From contig NZ_JAIWPJ010000002.1 in the NCBI RefSeq assembly GCF_020515625.1, positions 186,001 through 250,000 on the forward strand: a stretch of DNA of 64,000 nucleotides, written 5' to 3'. The translations under genes and the position numbers were made by a program. This document shows positions 8,970 to 17,553 of this stretch, piece by piece. The stretch is from Natrinema amylolyticum. Its GTDB lineage: Archaea; Halobacteriota; Halobacteria; Halobacteriales; Natrialbaceae. How positions within the stretch are numbered: position 1 is the stretch's first letter; each line of letters opens with the position of its first letter. Under the pieces are notes generated by a model. It was not told the origin of the DNA, searched no databases, and was given only the letters and a program-made list of their open reading frames with translations.

Positions 8970-10202
8970 ATGACCGACCGGAGCGACGCCGACGACTCAG
9001 CCGACGAGACCCCTTCGATCGCTCCCGAGGCGCTGGCCGAGCGACTGCGGGCCGGCGATCCGCTGACCGTCCTCGACGTCCGCGACCGCGACGAGTTCGA
9101 ACGCTGGCATCTCACGGGCGAGGGCGTCGAGGCCGTCCAGATCCCGCATATGAAGTTCATCCAAGCACAGGCGACCGGCGACGTGGCCGACCTCGCGGCC
9201 GACCTCGAGGAACCGATCCTCGTGGTCTGTGGCCGCGGCGAAGCGAGCGCCCACGCCGTCGACCTCCTCCGGGATGCGGGCGTCGACGCGGCCAACCTCG
9301 CCGGCGGGATGGACGCCTGGGCCGACCTGTACGTCGCCCGCGAACTCGAGGTCGACGCGCCCGCGACGGTCGTCCAGTACGACCGCCCTTCGAGTGGCTG
9401 TCTCGCCTACACGATCTACAGCGGCGGCGAGGCGGCGGTGATCGACCCGCTGCGGGCGTTCACCGACCGGTACGTCGACGATGCCGCCGAGCGGGACGCG
9501 GAAATCAGATACGTCGTCGATACCCACGTCCACGCTGACCACGTCAGCGGCGTCCGCACGCTCGCAGAGCGGACCGACGCGGCGGCGGTCGTCCCCGAGG
9601 GCGCGACGGATCGCGGCCTCGCGTTCGACGCGATGACCGTCGGAGACGCCGCGGAACGCAGTTCCGCGAACCCTGCTTCGCAAGCGCAACAGGACGCCGC
9701 GAAACTACGAATCGGTGACGCGACGCTGACCGTTCTGGCGACGCCGGGCCACACGACCGAATCGATCTCGCTCCGTCTCGAGGGCGGCGACGCCGAGACC
9801 CTGTTCACCGGCGATACGCTCTTTCTCGAGGGGGTCGGCCGGCCGGACCTGGAACGCGGCGATGACGGCGCGACGGCCGCCGCCGAGCAGTTGTACGAGA
9901 CGCTTCGGGACCGCATCCTCGAGCTGCCGGGCGAGACGACGATCGCGCCGGGCCACTACAGCGACGCCGCCGACCCGGGCGAAAACGGGACCTACGCCGC
10001 CCGACTCGAGACCCTGCGCGACCGGCTCGCGGCGCTCTCGATGGATGAAGACGAGTTCCTCGCCCACGCGACGAGCGACCTCCCGCCGCGGCCGTCAAAC
10101 CACGAGCGCATCGTGGCGGCGAATCTCGGGCTCGAGACGGTTGACGAAGAAACGGCGTTCGAACTCGAACTCGGGCCGAACAACTGCGCGGTCGCCGACT
10201 GA
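8970..10202 (+). CDS. rhodanese-metallo-beta-lactamase fusion (persulfide dioxygenase-like)
   Basis: A 410-residue fusion. Residues about 17-115 are a rhodanese domain with the active-site loop CGRGEAS starting at Cys87. Residues about 120-380 are a metallo-beta-lactamase domain with the metal motif T-H186-V-H188-A-D190-H191, a later TPGHTTES histidine, and GDTLF/APGHY motifs. The arrangement resembles ETHE1-like persulfide dioxygenases, which oxidise glutathione-type persulfides, with the rhodanese unit moving sulfane sulfur. Haloarchaea use gamma-glutamylcysteine, so the physiological thiol is an inference. The start ATG directly precedes an acidic tail. A 36-base tandem duplication sits just after its stop. 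Confidence 0.88.
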   Translation: MTDRSDADDSADETPSIAPEALAERLRAGDPLTVLDVRDRDEFERWHLTGEGVEAVQIPHMKFIQAQATGDVADLAADLEEPILVVCGRGEASAHAVDLLRDAGVDAANLAGGMDAWADLYVARELEVDAPATVVQYDRPSSGCLAYTIYSGGEAAVIDPLRAFTDRYVDDAAERDAEIRYVVDTHVHADHVSGVRTLAERTDAAAVVPEGATDRGLAFDAMTVGDAAERSSANPASQAQQDAAKLRIGDATLTVLATPGHTTESISLRLEGGDAETLFTGDTLFLEGVGRPDLERGDDGATAAAEQLYETLRDRILELPGETTIAPGHYSDAADPGENGTYAARLETLRDRLAALSMDEDEFLAHATSDLPPRPSNHERIVAANLGLETVDEETAFELELGPNNCAVAD

Positions 10203-10217
10203 CGCAGACGACCCTGT

Positions 10218-10297
10218 CAGTCGTCAAGTAGTGCCGGCGACAGCAGCCCGTCTCAGTCGTCAAGTAGTGCCGGCGACAGCAGCCCGTCTCAGTCGTC
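10218..10297. repeat. 36-base tandem duplication between convergent genes
   Basis: A 36-base unit beginning CAGTCGTCAAGTAGTGCC occurs exactly twice (10218-10253 and 10254-10289). Its first eight bases recur at 10290-10297. The repeat begins with the sequence of the ferredoxin gene's last codons (on the minus strand GACGACTGA), so the duplication copied the 3' end of that gene into the gap. It may also form part of the shared terminator region. Confidence 0.9.
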
Positions 10298-10624
10298 GGC
10301 GACCGCACCCTCGTCCGCGCCGTCGGCCTCGAGGTCGCCCTCAATGCTCGGCGGGTACTTCCCGCGGTCGAGTTTCAGGTCCGACTGCGGGCGCGCCATA
10401 CACGTCAGCGCGTAGTTCTCGGCCTCCTCGTCGGTGAGTCCGCGGGCGGCGGGCTGGGTGACTTCTCCCTCGACGATCTCGGCCGAACAGGCCAGACACA
10501 TCCCCACCCGGCAGGAGTACTCCTGTGCGATGCCCGCCTCGAGGCACCGACTCAGGATCGTCTCCTTGTCGGTACAGGTGATCGTCTCACCCGTCCCGAC
10601 GAACTCGATGGTGTACTCAGTCAT
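10289..10624 (-). CDS. plant-type 2Fe-2S ferredoxin
   Basis: A 111-residue electron carrier. The cluster ligands are CRVGMCLAC (Cys-x4-Cys-x2-Cys) in the middle and the fourth Cys in LTCMARPQ. The chain lacks the long halophilic N-terminal insertion of the major haloarchaeal ferredoxin and has an acidic C-terminal tail. I start at ATG 10624 (MTEYTIEF); an in-frame upstream start at 10648 adds eight unlike residues. A TATA-like TTTTAGT centred 27 bases upstream supports a leaderless start. Partners may be oxidoreductases elsewhere, including the reductase next door. That pairing is inference. Confidence 0.92.
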   Translation of the reverse strand: MTEYTIEFVGTGETITCTDKETILSRCLEAGIAQEYSCRVGMCLACSAEIVEGEVTQPAARGLTDEEAENYALTCMARPQSDLKLDRGKYPPSIEGDLEADGADEGAVADD

Positions 10625-10647
10625 ACGGCCCGGTACGGAAGACCTCA

Positions 10648-10654
10648 CTAAAAC
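10648..10654 (-). promoter_or_regulatory. TATA-like element of the ferredoxin gene
   Basis: On the minus strand TTTTAGT is centred 27 bases before ATG 10624. This supports both the chosen start and a leaderless transcript. Confidence 0.45.
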
Positions 10655-10812
10655 TCTTTATCTCATCGCGAGGAAACAAGCGCGCCGTTTTCGGCGCGTC
10701 GCACCGCCTCGCATGGCGATTCGCTTGTCAGTTCCGCCACGTGATTTCGCGAGCGACACTCCGGCGAACCGACCATAAAACGTTTTCTTGCCGCGGTGTC
10801 CACAGTGTTGGT

Positions 10813-12213
10813 ATGAGTACGCAGGAGCAGTCGGCCGCCGCCGCGACGACGCGGTCGCCGGACGCGGTCGTCGTCGGGGCCGGAACGGCAGGGTGCTACG
10901 CCGCAGCGACCATCGCACGGGAGGGGTACGACGTCGTCGTCCTCGAGCGAAAGGACGAGGCGGAAGCGGGCCACATCGCCTGTGGCGACGCCCTGAAGGG
11001 CGCCGACGCCTTCCCCGAGGCGATCCCGAAGTCGAAACTCGAGCCCGCCTTCACGAACACGGGCGTCGATCACGGCCGCTTCGAGATTCCCCAGGAGGAC
11101 ACGGTCCTCGAGATTCCAGTGCCGGGCGAACTCGCCGTCATCGACCGCTGGGAGTACGGCCGGCGGATCATCGACGGCGCGGGCGACACCGGCGTCGACT
11201 TCCACTACGACACGGTCGTCAAAAACGTCGTCCAGAACGACGACGGTCGCGTCACGGGCGTCGAGGCGATCCGGAAGGGCGACCCGATCACGTACGAGGC
11301 CGACATCGTCATCGACGCCGCGGGCTCGCTGTCGGTGCTGCAGGACAACGTCGACTTCTCCGACTCCACGTTCGACACCAACGTCGACTACAGCCACTTC
11401 TGCTCGGCCTATCGCGAGATCGTCCACGTCGAGGAGCCCGTCGAGTGGGACGACGCGCTCGTCTTCAAGCCGACCGAGCGCGCGGCGGGCTACCTCTGGT
11501 ACTTCCCGCGCACCGACACCGAGATCAACGCCGGCCTCGGCTTCCAGATGACCGAGGAGCCGATGCAGCTGGTCGACGACCTCAAACGCGACCTCGAGAA
11601 CCGCCCCGAGTTCGACGGTGCCGAGGTCGAGGACAAACTCGGCGCTGCGCTCCCGACGCGGCGACCCTACGACTCCGCGGTCCACCCGGGCTACATGGCC
11701 ATCGGCGACGCCGCGGGCCACGTCAACCCCACCACGGGCGGCGGCATCGCCGGGGCCGCCTACGGCGGCAAGTACGCCGCCGAGCGGGCCATCGAAGCCC
11801 TCGAGACCGGCGACTACAGCGAGGAGACCTTCTGGGAGTACAACGAGAAGGTGATGGACCACTTCGGCGCGCGCTACGCCGCCCTCGACGTCTACAACAT
11901 CCTCTCGACGGCCGTCGACGTCGACGACCTGATGGGGCTGCTCGCCGCGATGCCCGGCGACAAGCTCGCCGAAGCGCTCTACTCCGGCAGTACGGACATC
12001 GGGCTCAAACTCAAACTCGAGGCGCTGGTCAAGAGCCGCGGGCACTGGGACACGATCTGGAACCTCTACAAGACCAAGCGCCGCGCCGACGAACTCCTCT
12101 CGCACTACGAGAACTACCCGACCAGTCCCGAGGGGCTGGCGGGCTGGCAGGACCGCCGCGACGAACTGATGGAGAAGGTCTACGAGACGACGGGCGCGGA
12201 GCCGAAGTACTAG
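10813..12213 (+). CDS. geranylgeranyl reductase family flavoprotein
   Basis: A 466-residue FAD enzyme. The Rossmann motif VVVGAGTAGCYAA lies near residue 16 with the acidic end VVVLERK; later family marks are CGDALKG near 52, and GYMAIGDAAGHVNPTTGGGI around 300, the second FAD-binding segment. Members hydrogenate isoprenoid double bonds of archaeal lipids (digeranylgeranylglycerophospholipid reductase) or of quinones. I cannot tell which from sequence alone. The start ATG 10813 (MSTQEQ) was chosen over an open upstream extension. The gene is divergent from the ferredoxin; a shared redox role is plausible because this reductase family needs low-potential electrons. Confidence 0.9.
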   Translation: MSTQEQSAAAATTRSPDAVVVGAGTAGCYAAATIAREGYDVVVLERKDEAEAGHIACGDALKGADAFPEAIPKSKLEPAFTNTGVDHGRFEIPQEDTVLEIPVPGELAVIDRWEYGRRIIDGAGDTGVDFHYDTVVKNVVQNDDGRVTGVEAIRKGDPITYEADIVIDAAGSLSVLQDNVDFSDSTFDTNVDYSHFCSAYREIVHVEEPVEWDDALVFKPTERAAGYLWYFPRTDTEINAGLGFQMTEEPMQLVDDLKRDLENRPEFDGAEVEDKLGAALPTRRPYDSAVHPGYMAIGDAAGHVNPTTGGGIAGAAYGGKYAAERAIEALETGDYSEETFWEYNEKVMDHFGARYAALDVYNILSTAVDVDDLMGLLAAMPGDKLAEALYSGSTDIGLKLKLEALVKSRGHWDTIWNLYKTKRRADELLSHYENYPTSPEGLAGWQDRRDELMEKVYETTGAEPKY

Positions 12214-12216
12214 AAC

Positions 12217-12452
12217 CAAACTTTTGCGCTGCGTGCGGTCGCTTCGCGACCGCACTCGGCAAAACTTTGATGAAAAGCACTCCTCCCTCCCCTGCGGGTC
12301 AGTCGTCGGCCCGCTCGCTCGTTTCACTCGCTCGCGGTGAACGTCGGTGAACTGCCTGCCCTCCCCCGCTGAGCGGAAGTTCGCTTCCGCGATGTTCGGA
12401 AGAGCTTGCTCTTCCGTAGGGTCGCGGGCTCCTCGCGATGCTCGGAGCCCGC
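12217..12452. repeat. cluster of four hairpins in a 390-base gap
   Basis: The 392-base gap after the reductase gene holds dense inverted repeats. A perfect stem of 10 pairs with a 3-base loop lies at 12233-12255 and is itself framed by near-perfect arms at 12217-12227 and 12259-12269. Further perfect stems lie at 12373-12390 (7 pairs, TTCG loop), 12397-12416 (9 pairs, 2-base loop) and 12424-12452 (9 pairs, 11-base loop). There is no gene in the gap. The composite looks like a dispersed haloarchaeal intergenic repeat or strong terminator/attenuator array. The rest of the gap up to 12605 shows only the downstream promoter. Confidence 0.75.
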
Positions 12453-12605
12453 TCCCGGCCAGTTGGCACGCGAGTAACTCGCGTCCGAACGAGGATTCCC
12501 ACCCGGTTCCGGTATTATCTAGCTGACTGTGAAACACCAATATTCGTGATTTTACCCCTACGCTGTTAGGGCATCTCGACTTTTCTGGCCGTCAAATAAT
12601 GGGTT

Positions 12606-13415
12606 ATGATGGTACAGAACCACACACGACGACGTGCACTCGCAGCGATCGGCACCGCAAGCGGTATCGCACTCGCCGGCTGCATGGGTGGCGGCGGCGA
12701 CGAAGACGAGGAAATGAGCGACGATTCCGGCAACGGGATGAGCGACGGCGGAGCGGACGACGGCGGCATGGAAGGCGACGAAACGGACGACGACATGGCG
12801 GAATCAATGGCGAACGTCCGCGTCGCTCACCTCTCGCCCGACGCGCCGAACGTCGACGTCTACGTCGGCGGCGACCCCGTCCTCGAGGACGTTCCCTACC
12901 GAGACGTCAGCGACTACCTCGAGCTCGAGCCGGACACCTACGAGGTGATGATCACGGCCGCCGGCGACGCCGATACAGTCGTCTTCGACGAAGAGCTCGA
13001 GATCCCGGAAGGTGAGTTCACCATCGCCGCGCTGGGCGAACTGAGCGAGGAGAACCAGCCCTTCGAACCGGCGGTCCTCGAGGACGACGTCAGCGATCCC
13101 GGCGACGACGCGCGGGTGCGACTGGTCCACGCCTCACCGGACGCCCCCGCTGTCGACGTGACGGTCGGGGACGGTGAGACGGTGCTGTTCGAGGGCGCGG
13201 AGTTCGGCGACGCGGCGACGACCGAGGTCCCGGGCGACGAGTACGCGCTCGAGGTTCGACCGGCGACCGAGAATTACGACGGCGATATCGTCGGCACCTT
13301 CGACGTCGCGCCCGAGGGCGGGAGCGTTTACACGGCCTTCGCCGTCGGCTACCTCGAGCCCGGCTCGGCCCCCGCCGACGAGGCCTTCGACCTCGAGGTC
13401 GTGATGGACAACTGA
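12606..13415 (+). CDS. Tat-exported lipoprotein with two DUF4397 domains
   Basis: A 269-residue secreted protein. The N-terminus has a twin-arginine-type HTRRRALAAIG, a short hydrophobic stretch and lipobox ALAGC with Cys26, then a Gly/Asp linker. Two DUF4397 beta-sandwich repeats follow, each opening with the same signature (RVAHLSPDAPNVDVYV near 75 and RVRLVHASPDAPAVDVTV near 175). The protein should be lipid-anchored on the outside of the membrane. Function of DUF4397 is unknown. The start could be either of the adjacent ATGs at 12606 or 12609. Confidence 0.87.
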   Translation: MMVQNHTRRRALAAIGTASGIALAGCMGGGGDEDEEMSDDSGNGMSDGGADDGGMEGDETDDDMAESMANVRVAHLSPDAPNVDVYVGGDPVLEDVPYRDVSDYLELEPDTYEVMITAAGDADTVVFDEELEIPEGEFTIAALGELSEENQPFEPAVLEDDVSDPGDDARVRLVHASPDAPAVDVTVGDGETVLFEGAEFGDAATTEVPGDEYALEVRPATENYDGDIVGTFDVAPEGGSVYTAFAVGYLEPGSAPADEAFDLEVVMDN

Positions 13416-13442
13416 GCGGCTGCTCCCCGTGCAGACGACCGA

Positions 13443-14723
13443 TCAGGGTCGTTCGCGGCTGATCCGCTCGATCGCCCCCGCCAGCACGTCGATGCCGTGC
13501 TGGATGCTGTCTTCGTCGACGTCGAACGTCGCGGTGTGGTGGCCGCCTGGGTGGTCGGTTCCGACGCCGACGTAGCAGGCGTGTCCGCCGTTTTCCTGCA
13601 CTGCCCGCATCAGGAACGTCGCGTCCTCGCTGCCGCCGAGTTCGTCGCGCTCGAGGACGCGATCGACGCCCGCCGCGTCGCCCGCGACGTCGGTGACGAT
13701 CGAAACGAGTTCTTGATCGCTCGTCGCGCTCGGGGCCTCCGCGCCGGTCTCGAACGAGACCTCGCAGTCGTGCATTTGCGCGGCGCTCCGGACTACTTGC
13801 CGGGTTCGCCCCTTCATGTACTCCATCAGCTCGGTCGTCTCGCCGCGGACCTCGGCGAGGATCCGGGCCTCGTCCGGGATGACGTTGGCGGCGCTCCCGC
13901 CCTCGACGACGCCCGCGTTGACGCGGGTCTTCCCCTCGCTGTGTCGCGGAATCCCATAGAGGTTCTGAACGGCCGTCGCCATCGCCTGGACGGCGTTACG
14001 GCCCTGTTCGGGGTGACCGCCCGCGTGGGCCGACTCGCCCGTGAACTCGGCCTCGAGGTGACTCACTGCCAGAAAGCCGTCGATCCCCGCGACGATCTCA
14101 CCGGTCGGATGGTCGAGTCCGATGTGGACCGCGAGCAGGGCGTCGATATCCCGGATGTGCTCGCTCTCGGCCATCGACTTGCCGCCGCCGACGACCTCCT
14201 CGGCGGGCTGGAAGAACACCTTCAGCGTGCCCCGGAAGTCGCTCTCCGCGACGGCCTCGAGTGCGCCGATTCCGATCGTCGCGTGGGCGTCGTGGCCGCA
14301 GGCGTGCATCGCGCCCTCGTGCTCGGAGCGAAAGCCCGTTGCGGCGGGCCGATGCTCCGGATCGTCGGACTCCCGGCGCGGGAGGCCGTCGATGTCGACC
14401 CGCAGCCCGACGGTCGGTCCCTCGCCGCGCTCGAGGACGGCGACCGCGCCCGTGTACCCGCCCTCGAGTCGCTCGAGGACGTCCTCGTCGACGCCCGCGT
14501 CTCGGGCCCGCTCGTACCAATGGGTCAGTTCGGCATCGTCGGGGACCGCCATCCGGTGGTCGCCCGCGACGGCATCGGGGCCGACGTGGAGGGCAGCGAG
14601 GTCGTCGCCGAGTCGAGACTCGAGTTCGTCGACGATCCGTGCGGTCGTATAGAATTCGCGCCAGGCGGGTTCGGGTCTCCGGTGGAGGTCTCGACGCAGC
14701 GAGACGAGGTCGTCCGCGGTCAT
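13443..14723 (-). CDS. M20 family amidohydrolase (aminoacylase/IAA-amino-acid hydrolase type)
   Basis: A 426-residue metallo-amidohydrolase. The metal-binding motif HACGHDAHAT starts at residue 140, followed by the catalytic PAEEVVGGG and a later GVGTDHPGGHHTATFD, the last metal histidine. The dimerisation insert starts near residue 215. Members cleave acyl- or aryl-amino-acid amides. The 50-residue insertion between 40 and 95 is longer than in typical aminoacylases and recalls p-aminobenzoyl-glutamate hydrolases. The substrate is not determined. The S10-like gene lies 67 bases upstream on the same strand. Confidence 0.88.
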   Translation of the reverse strand: MTADDLVSLRRDLHRRPEPAWREFYTTARIVDELESRLGDDLAALHVGPDAVAGDHRMAVPDDAELTHWYERARDAGVDEDVLERLEGGYTGAVAVLERGEGPTVGLRVDIDGLPRRESDDPEHRPAATGFRSEHEGAMHACGHDAHATIGIGALEAVAESDFRGTLKVFFQPAEEVVGGGKSMAESEHIRDIDALLAVHIGLDHPTGEIVAGIDGFLAVSHLEAEFTGESAHAGGHPEQGRNAVQAMATAVQNLYGIPRHSEGKTRVNAGVVEGGSAANVIPDEARILAEVRGETTELMEYMKGRTRQVVRSAAQMHDCEVSFETGAEAPSATSDQELVSIVTDVAGDAAGVDRVLERDELGGSEDATFLMRAVQENGGHACYVGVGTDHPGGHHTATFDVDEDSIQHGIDVLAGAIERISRERP

Positions 14724-14790
14724 ACGCTGTCCTCGTCGGGAACGGTAAAAAGCCCTGTCGACGCTCTCGATGCGAGACGATAGAATCCGG

Positions 14791-15126
14791 TCAGTTGCTG
14801 CGACCCGCGCCGTGGATCTGCTCGACCTCGGCCTCGATGTGGACCGAGTCGGGAAAGCTCTGCGAGGCGATGTTGCGCGCGAGGCTGTCGTGGCCGTGAA
14901 TCTCGAGTTCGCGGGTGAAGACGGTGTACTCCCACGACGAGAAGCTGCGGTCGTCGTCGGCGTGGAGTCGACAGCGCTGGGGAACCGAGAACGTCTCGGG
15001 CGGGTGGGAGTGGGGCCCTTTCAGCGCCGCTCCCTTTCGCTCCGCGTTGGATTTGATGTCATCGACGATGCTATCGAGCGCGGCTCGATCGCCGCTTTGG
15101 AGGGTGAGACGGGTGACGAAGGTCAT
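14791..15126 (-). CDS. S10-like protein (uS10/mL48 fold paralog)
   Basis: A 111-residue protein with the fold pattern of ribosomal protein uS10: two beta-alpha units with 'LTLQSGDRAALDSIVDDIK' and 'KGAALKGPHSHPP' resembling the tRNA-side loop. It is not the main rpsJ gene, which sits in a translation operon, so it is a divergent paralog kept in haloarchaea. The start ATG 15126 (MTFVTRL) was preferred to an upstream open extension. Its role is unknown; RNA binding is the likely guess. Confidence 0.7.
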   Translation of the reverse strand: MTFVTRLTLQSGDRAALDSIVDDIKSNAERKGAALKGPHSHPPETFSVPQRCRLHADDDRSFSSWEYTVFTRELEIHGHDSLARNIASQSFPDSVHIEAEVEQIHGAGRSN

Positions 15127-15311
15127 GGCTGGTGCTGTCGAATACGTCCGCGGCGGGCGCGTAAAAACTTGCTGAGATGGGCCGCCGCCGACTCGTCGGT
15201 CCACGAGCGCAGTCGACCGGCTACCAGGAGCCTGACATTCGAATACGAAATCAGTGTTCGTTGGACGAACAGTCCGATATTCTCTTAACGTCGCACCTAT
15301 TAGCTCACTTA

Positions 15312-15749
15312 ATGGCAGTCGAAGCTACGAGCGCAGGCGCGATCCTCTTCCGCGATACGCGGGGCCGGCGCGAGTATCTTCTACTCAAGAGCCGCCCAGG
15401 CGATTGGGAGTTTCCCAAGGGCGGTGTCGAAGGAGATGAAGAACTACAGCAGACGGCGATCCGCGAAGTAACGGAAGAGGCAGGTATCGAACAGTTCCGA
15501 CTACTCGACGGCTTCCGAAAGGACTACGACTACGTCTTCGAGGCGAACGGCAAGACGATCCATAAGACCGTTCACCTCTTCATCGCGAAGTCGTTCGAGG
15601 CCAGTGCGGAACTCTCAAACGAACATCGCGACCTCCAGTGGCGCGATTACGAACAGGCGATCAACACCGTCACGCAGGACGGACCTCGAGAGATCTTAGA
15701 GGACGCCCACGAGTTCCTGGACGAGCGAGAGGAGGAGGCCGAAGAGTAA
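15312..15749 (+). CDS. Nudix hydrolase, bis(5'-nucleosyl)-tetraphosphatase type
   Basis: A 145-residue single-domain Nudix enzyme. The box is complete: G37-x5-E43-x7-R51-E52-V-T-E-E-A-G, with the preceding WEFPKG that is typical of archaeal/eukaryotic Ap4A hydrolases. It would split Ap4A-like dinucleotides to mononucleotides, removing stress by-products of tRNA charging. The Nudix start at ATG 15312 (MAVEATSAG) gives the standard length; the longer open frame upstream does not look coding. It is divergent from the S10-like gene. Confidence 0.9.
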   Translation: MAVEATSAGAILFRDTRGRREYLLLKSRPGDWEFPKGGVEGDEELQQTAIREVTEEAGIEQFRLLDGFRKDYDYVFEANGKTIHKTVHLFIAKSFEASAELSNEHRDLQWRDYEQAINTVTQDGPREILEDAHEFLDEREEEAEE

Positions 15750-16008
15750 GGGCCGACGACGCGTCGGCCGGAGCGATCGAGCCGACGGCGACTCGTTTTT
15801 CGGGCCGCGTGACAGCGGTCGCTCTGTCATCGCGGAGACAGTCGTCCCTGCGACGAGGTCGGCGACGCTGTCGATAGCGCGCCGATCGGTGTCGGTAGCA
15901 GTATCGCTGCGACGGCGATCTCCGGACGGGAGCCGCTGTCGGCCGCGGCTCTCTGACTCCCGCGAGCGTTCGGTCACCGACGAGGGGGAGGGAGAAACGC
16001 GGCGGCGC

Positions 16009-17316
16009 CTACAGATCGTACTGATCGCGCACCAGTCGGTCGATACCGCGCTCCTCGAGGACGTCCAGCGGTGCGAGCATGTCCAGTTGGACGACGCCCG
16101 GCAGGCGGCCGATCTGGACGCCGCCGGTGAACGTACACCGGGAGCGGACCTCGCCCTCGGTCATGTCCAGCAGTTTCGTCGCGCGGTCGAAGGCGTTCTG
16201 CGTGGCGTCGTTGACCGTCGCGCCGGAACCGATCACCTGGATCGGGCCCATCTCCGTCTCGACGTCGACGCCGTGTTCCGAGCCGAGCTCGCGGCCCGCC
16301 TCGCGCTCCTCGTCGCTGTACGGTTCGCTGATGAACGGCAGGTCCTCCTCGGGCGGCAGCAGGACGGGTCCGTCGAGCTCGAGGTCCTCGATGACCTCGA
16401 CGTCCATCCGGACGGTGCCGCTCACGTCGGTCGTGTGCAGGGAGAGTTCGCCGTCGCCCTGATTGGCGTGTAAGTCGCCGACGTAGACGCCGGCCCCGTC
16501 GACCTTGACGGGACAGATGAGGGTCGCGCCCGGTCGGACCTGCGGGATGTCCATGTGGCCGTCCGTTCGGGCCTTGAGGTCTTCCTCGCTCTCGACGCCG
16601 TAGTCGTGTTCGGCCCCGATGAGGTATTGGCCGAAGTCGCCGGCGTTGTGGGAGTCGGGCATCGTGATCGGCGGCGTCGTTCCGACGTTTCCGATGAACG
16701 GTCGCAGTCGCCCCAGCGTGCCGGGCATCTCGCCGGGCTCGTACAGCAGGATGGGATGCTGCCGCGAGTTCTCGGGGATGTCCATCACCTCGTCGGCGTC
16801 CTTCGCGAGTTCGTGCGCCCCGTCTTCATCGAGCGTGATCCCGACGGTGTTGTCGTCGTCGAAGGCGACCGTGTAGCCGTACTCGAAGCCGAACGAGGAG
16901 GCGTTGGCGCCGCACTCGGCGCATTTGATCGCCTCTTCGCCGGTTCCTTCGACGACCGTCTCGGGCCACTCGGTGCCGCACTCGGGACAGCGGTGATCGA
17001 CGAACGGATCGTCGTAGAAGGCGTCCTCGCGCTCGGCCATCGAGCCCGTGCTCGTCGCCATGCTCGTCACCTCCACGTCCCGGATGTGGAGCGCGACGGC
17101 GTCGCCGACCTCGGCGCCCTCGACGCGGATCGGTCGTGTCACCTCGTGGCCGCCGCGGAACTCGGGCGTGACCATCGGTCCCCAACAGCCCGGTGGGGTG
17201 TACGTCTCGATCGTGCCGCCGTCCGCGACGGTGCCCGCCCACTCCTGATCGGGCCCGACGAGGCCGAGCGTGTACCGGTCGACGTACAGCTCCTGTTGTA
17301 CTTCTCGCTGTGCCAT
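16009..17316 (-). CDS. acetamidase/formamidase family amidase with zinc-ribbon insert
   Basis: A 435-residue amidase of the FmdA/AmdA fold, which releases ammonia from short amides. Family marks are the GGHEVTRPI segment, DSHNAGDFG, and GVYVGDLHANQGDGEL, which carries metal-contacting residues. Between residues about 108 and 136 lies a four-cysteine insert, CPEC and CAEC (Cys110, 113, 132, 135), which should bind a structural zinc. No ABC transporter or urea-type neighbours are present, so it seems to be a stand-alone nitrogen-scavenging gene. The preceding 258 bases (15750-16008) hold nothing I recognise. Confidence 0.88.
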   Translation of the reverse strand: MAQREVQQELYVDRYTLGLVGPDQEWAGTVADGGTIETYTPPGCWGPMVTPEFRGGHEVTRPIRVEGAEVGDAVALHIRDVEVTSMATSTGSMAEREDAFYDDPFVDHRCPECGTEWPETVVEGTGEEAIKCAECGANASSFGFEYGYTVAFDDDNTVGITLDEDGAHELAKDADEVMDIPENSRQHPILLYEPGEMPGTLGRLRPFIGNVGTTPPITMPDSHNAGDFGQYLIGAEHDYGVESEEDLKARTDGHMDIPQVRPGATLICPVKVDGAGVYVGDLHANQGDGELSLHTTDVSGTVRMDVEVIEDLELDGPVLLPPEEDLPFISEPYSDEEREAGRELGSEHGVDVETEMGPIQVIGSGATVNDATQNAFDRATKLLDMTEGEVRSRCTFTGGVQIGRLPGVVQLDMLAPLDVLEERGIDRLVRDQYDL

Positions 17317-17553
17317 AACATACCAAGATACGGCGCTGACGGCGATAAGGCTACTGCTCCCGGAACCGACCGTGAGCGGTGCCCCGTCTCGAAAAAATCT
17401 TCAACGGCGGCTGCGAGTCGCGTCGGCGAGTCATGACGGCCACCGCAGCGACGTGGTCGGTCACTGCGGCGGCGGCACGATTCCGACGCTTGCAGTCGAT
17501 GGCACGGAAGGGAGCCTCGTGGCCGTCCTATCGACCGCCGGAGGTGACTCCGC

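Noticed and set aside
10663-12540. Long minus-strand open frame opposite the geranylgeranyl reductase
   Set aside because: Val/Asp/Arg-rich text without motifs, complementary to a certain FAD enzyme; a shadow frame.
15696-15977. Minus-strand frame of 93 codons overlapping the Nudix gene end
   Set aside because: Mostly Arg/Ser text, overlaps a sure gene in antisense, lacks a promoter.
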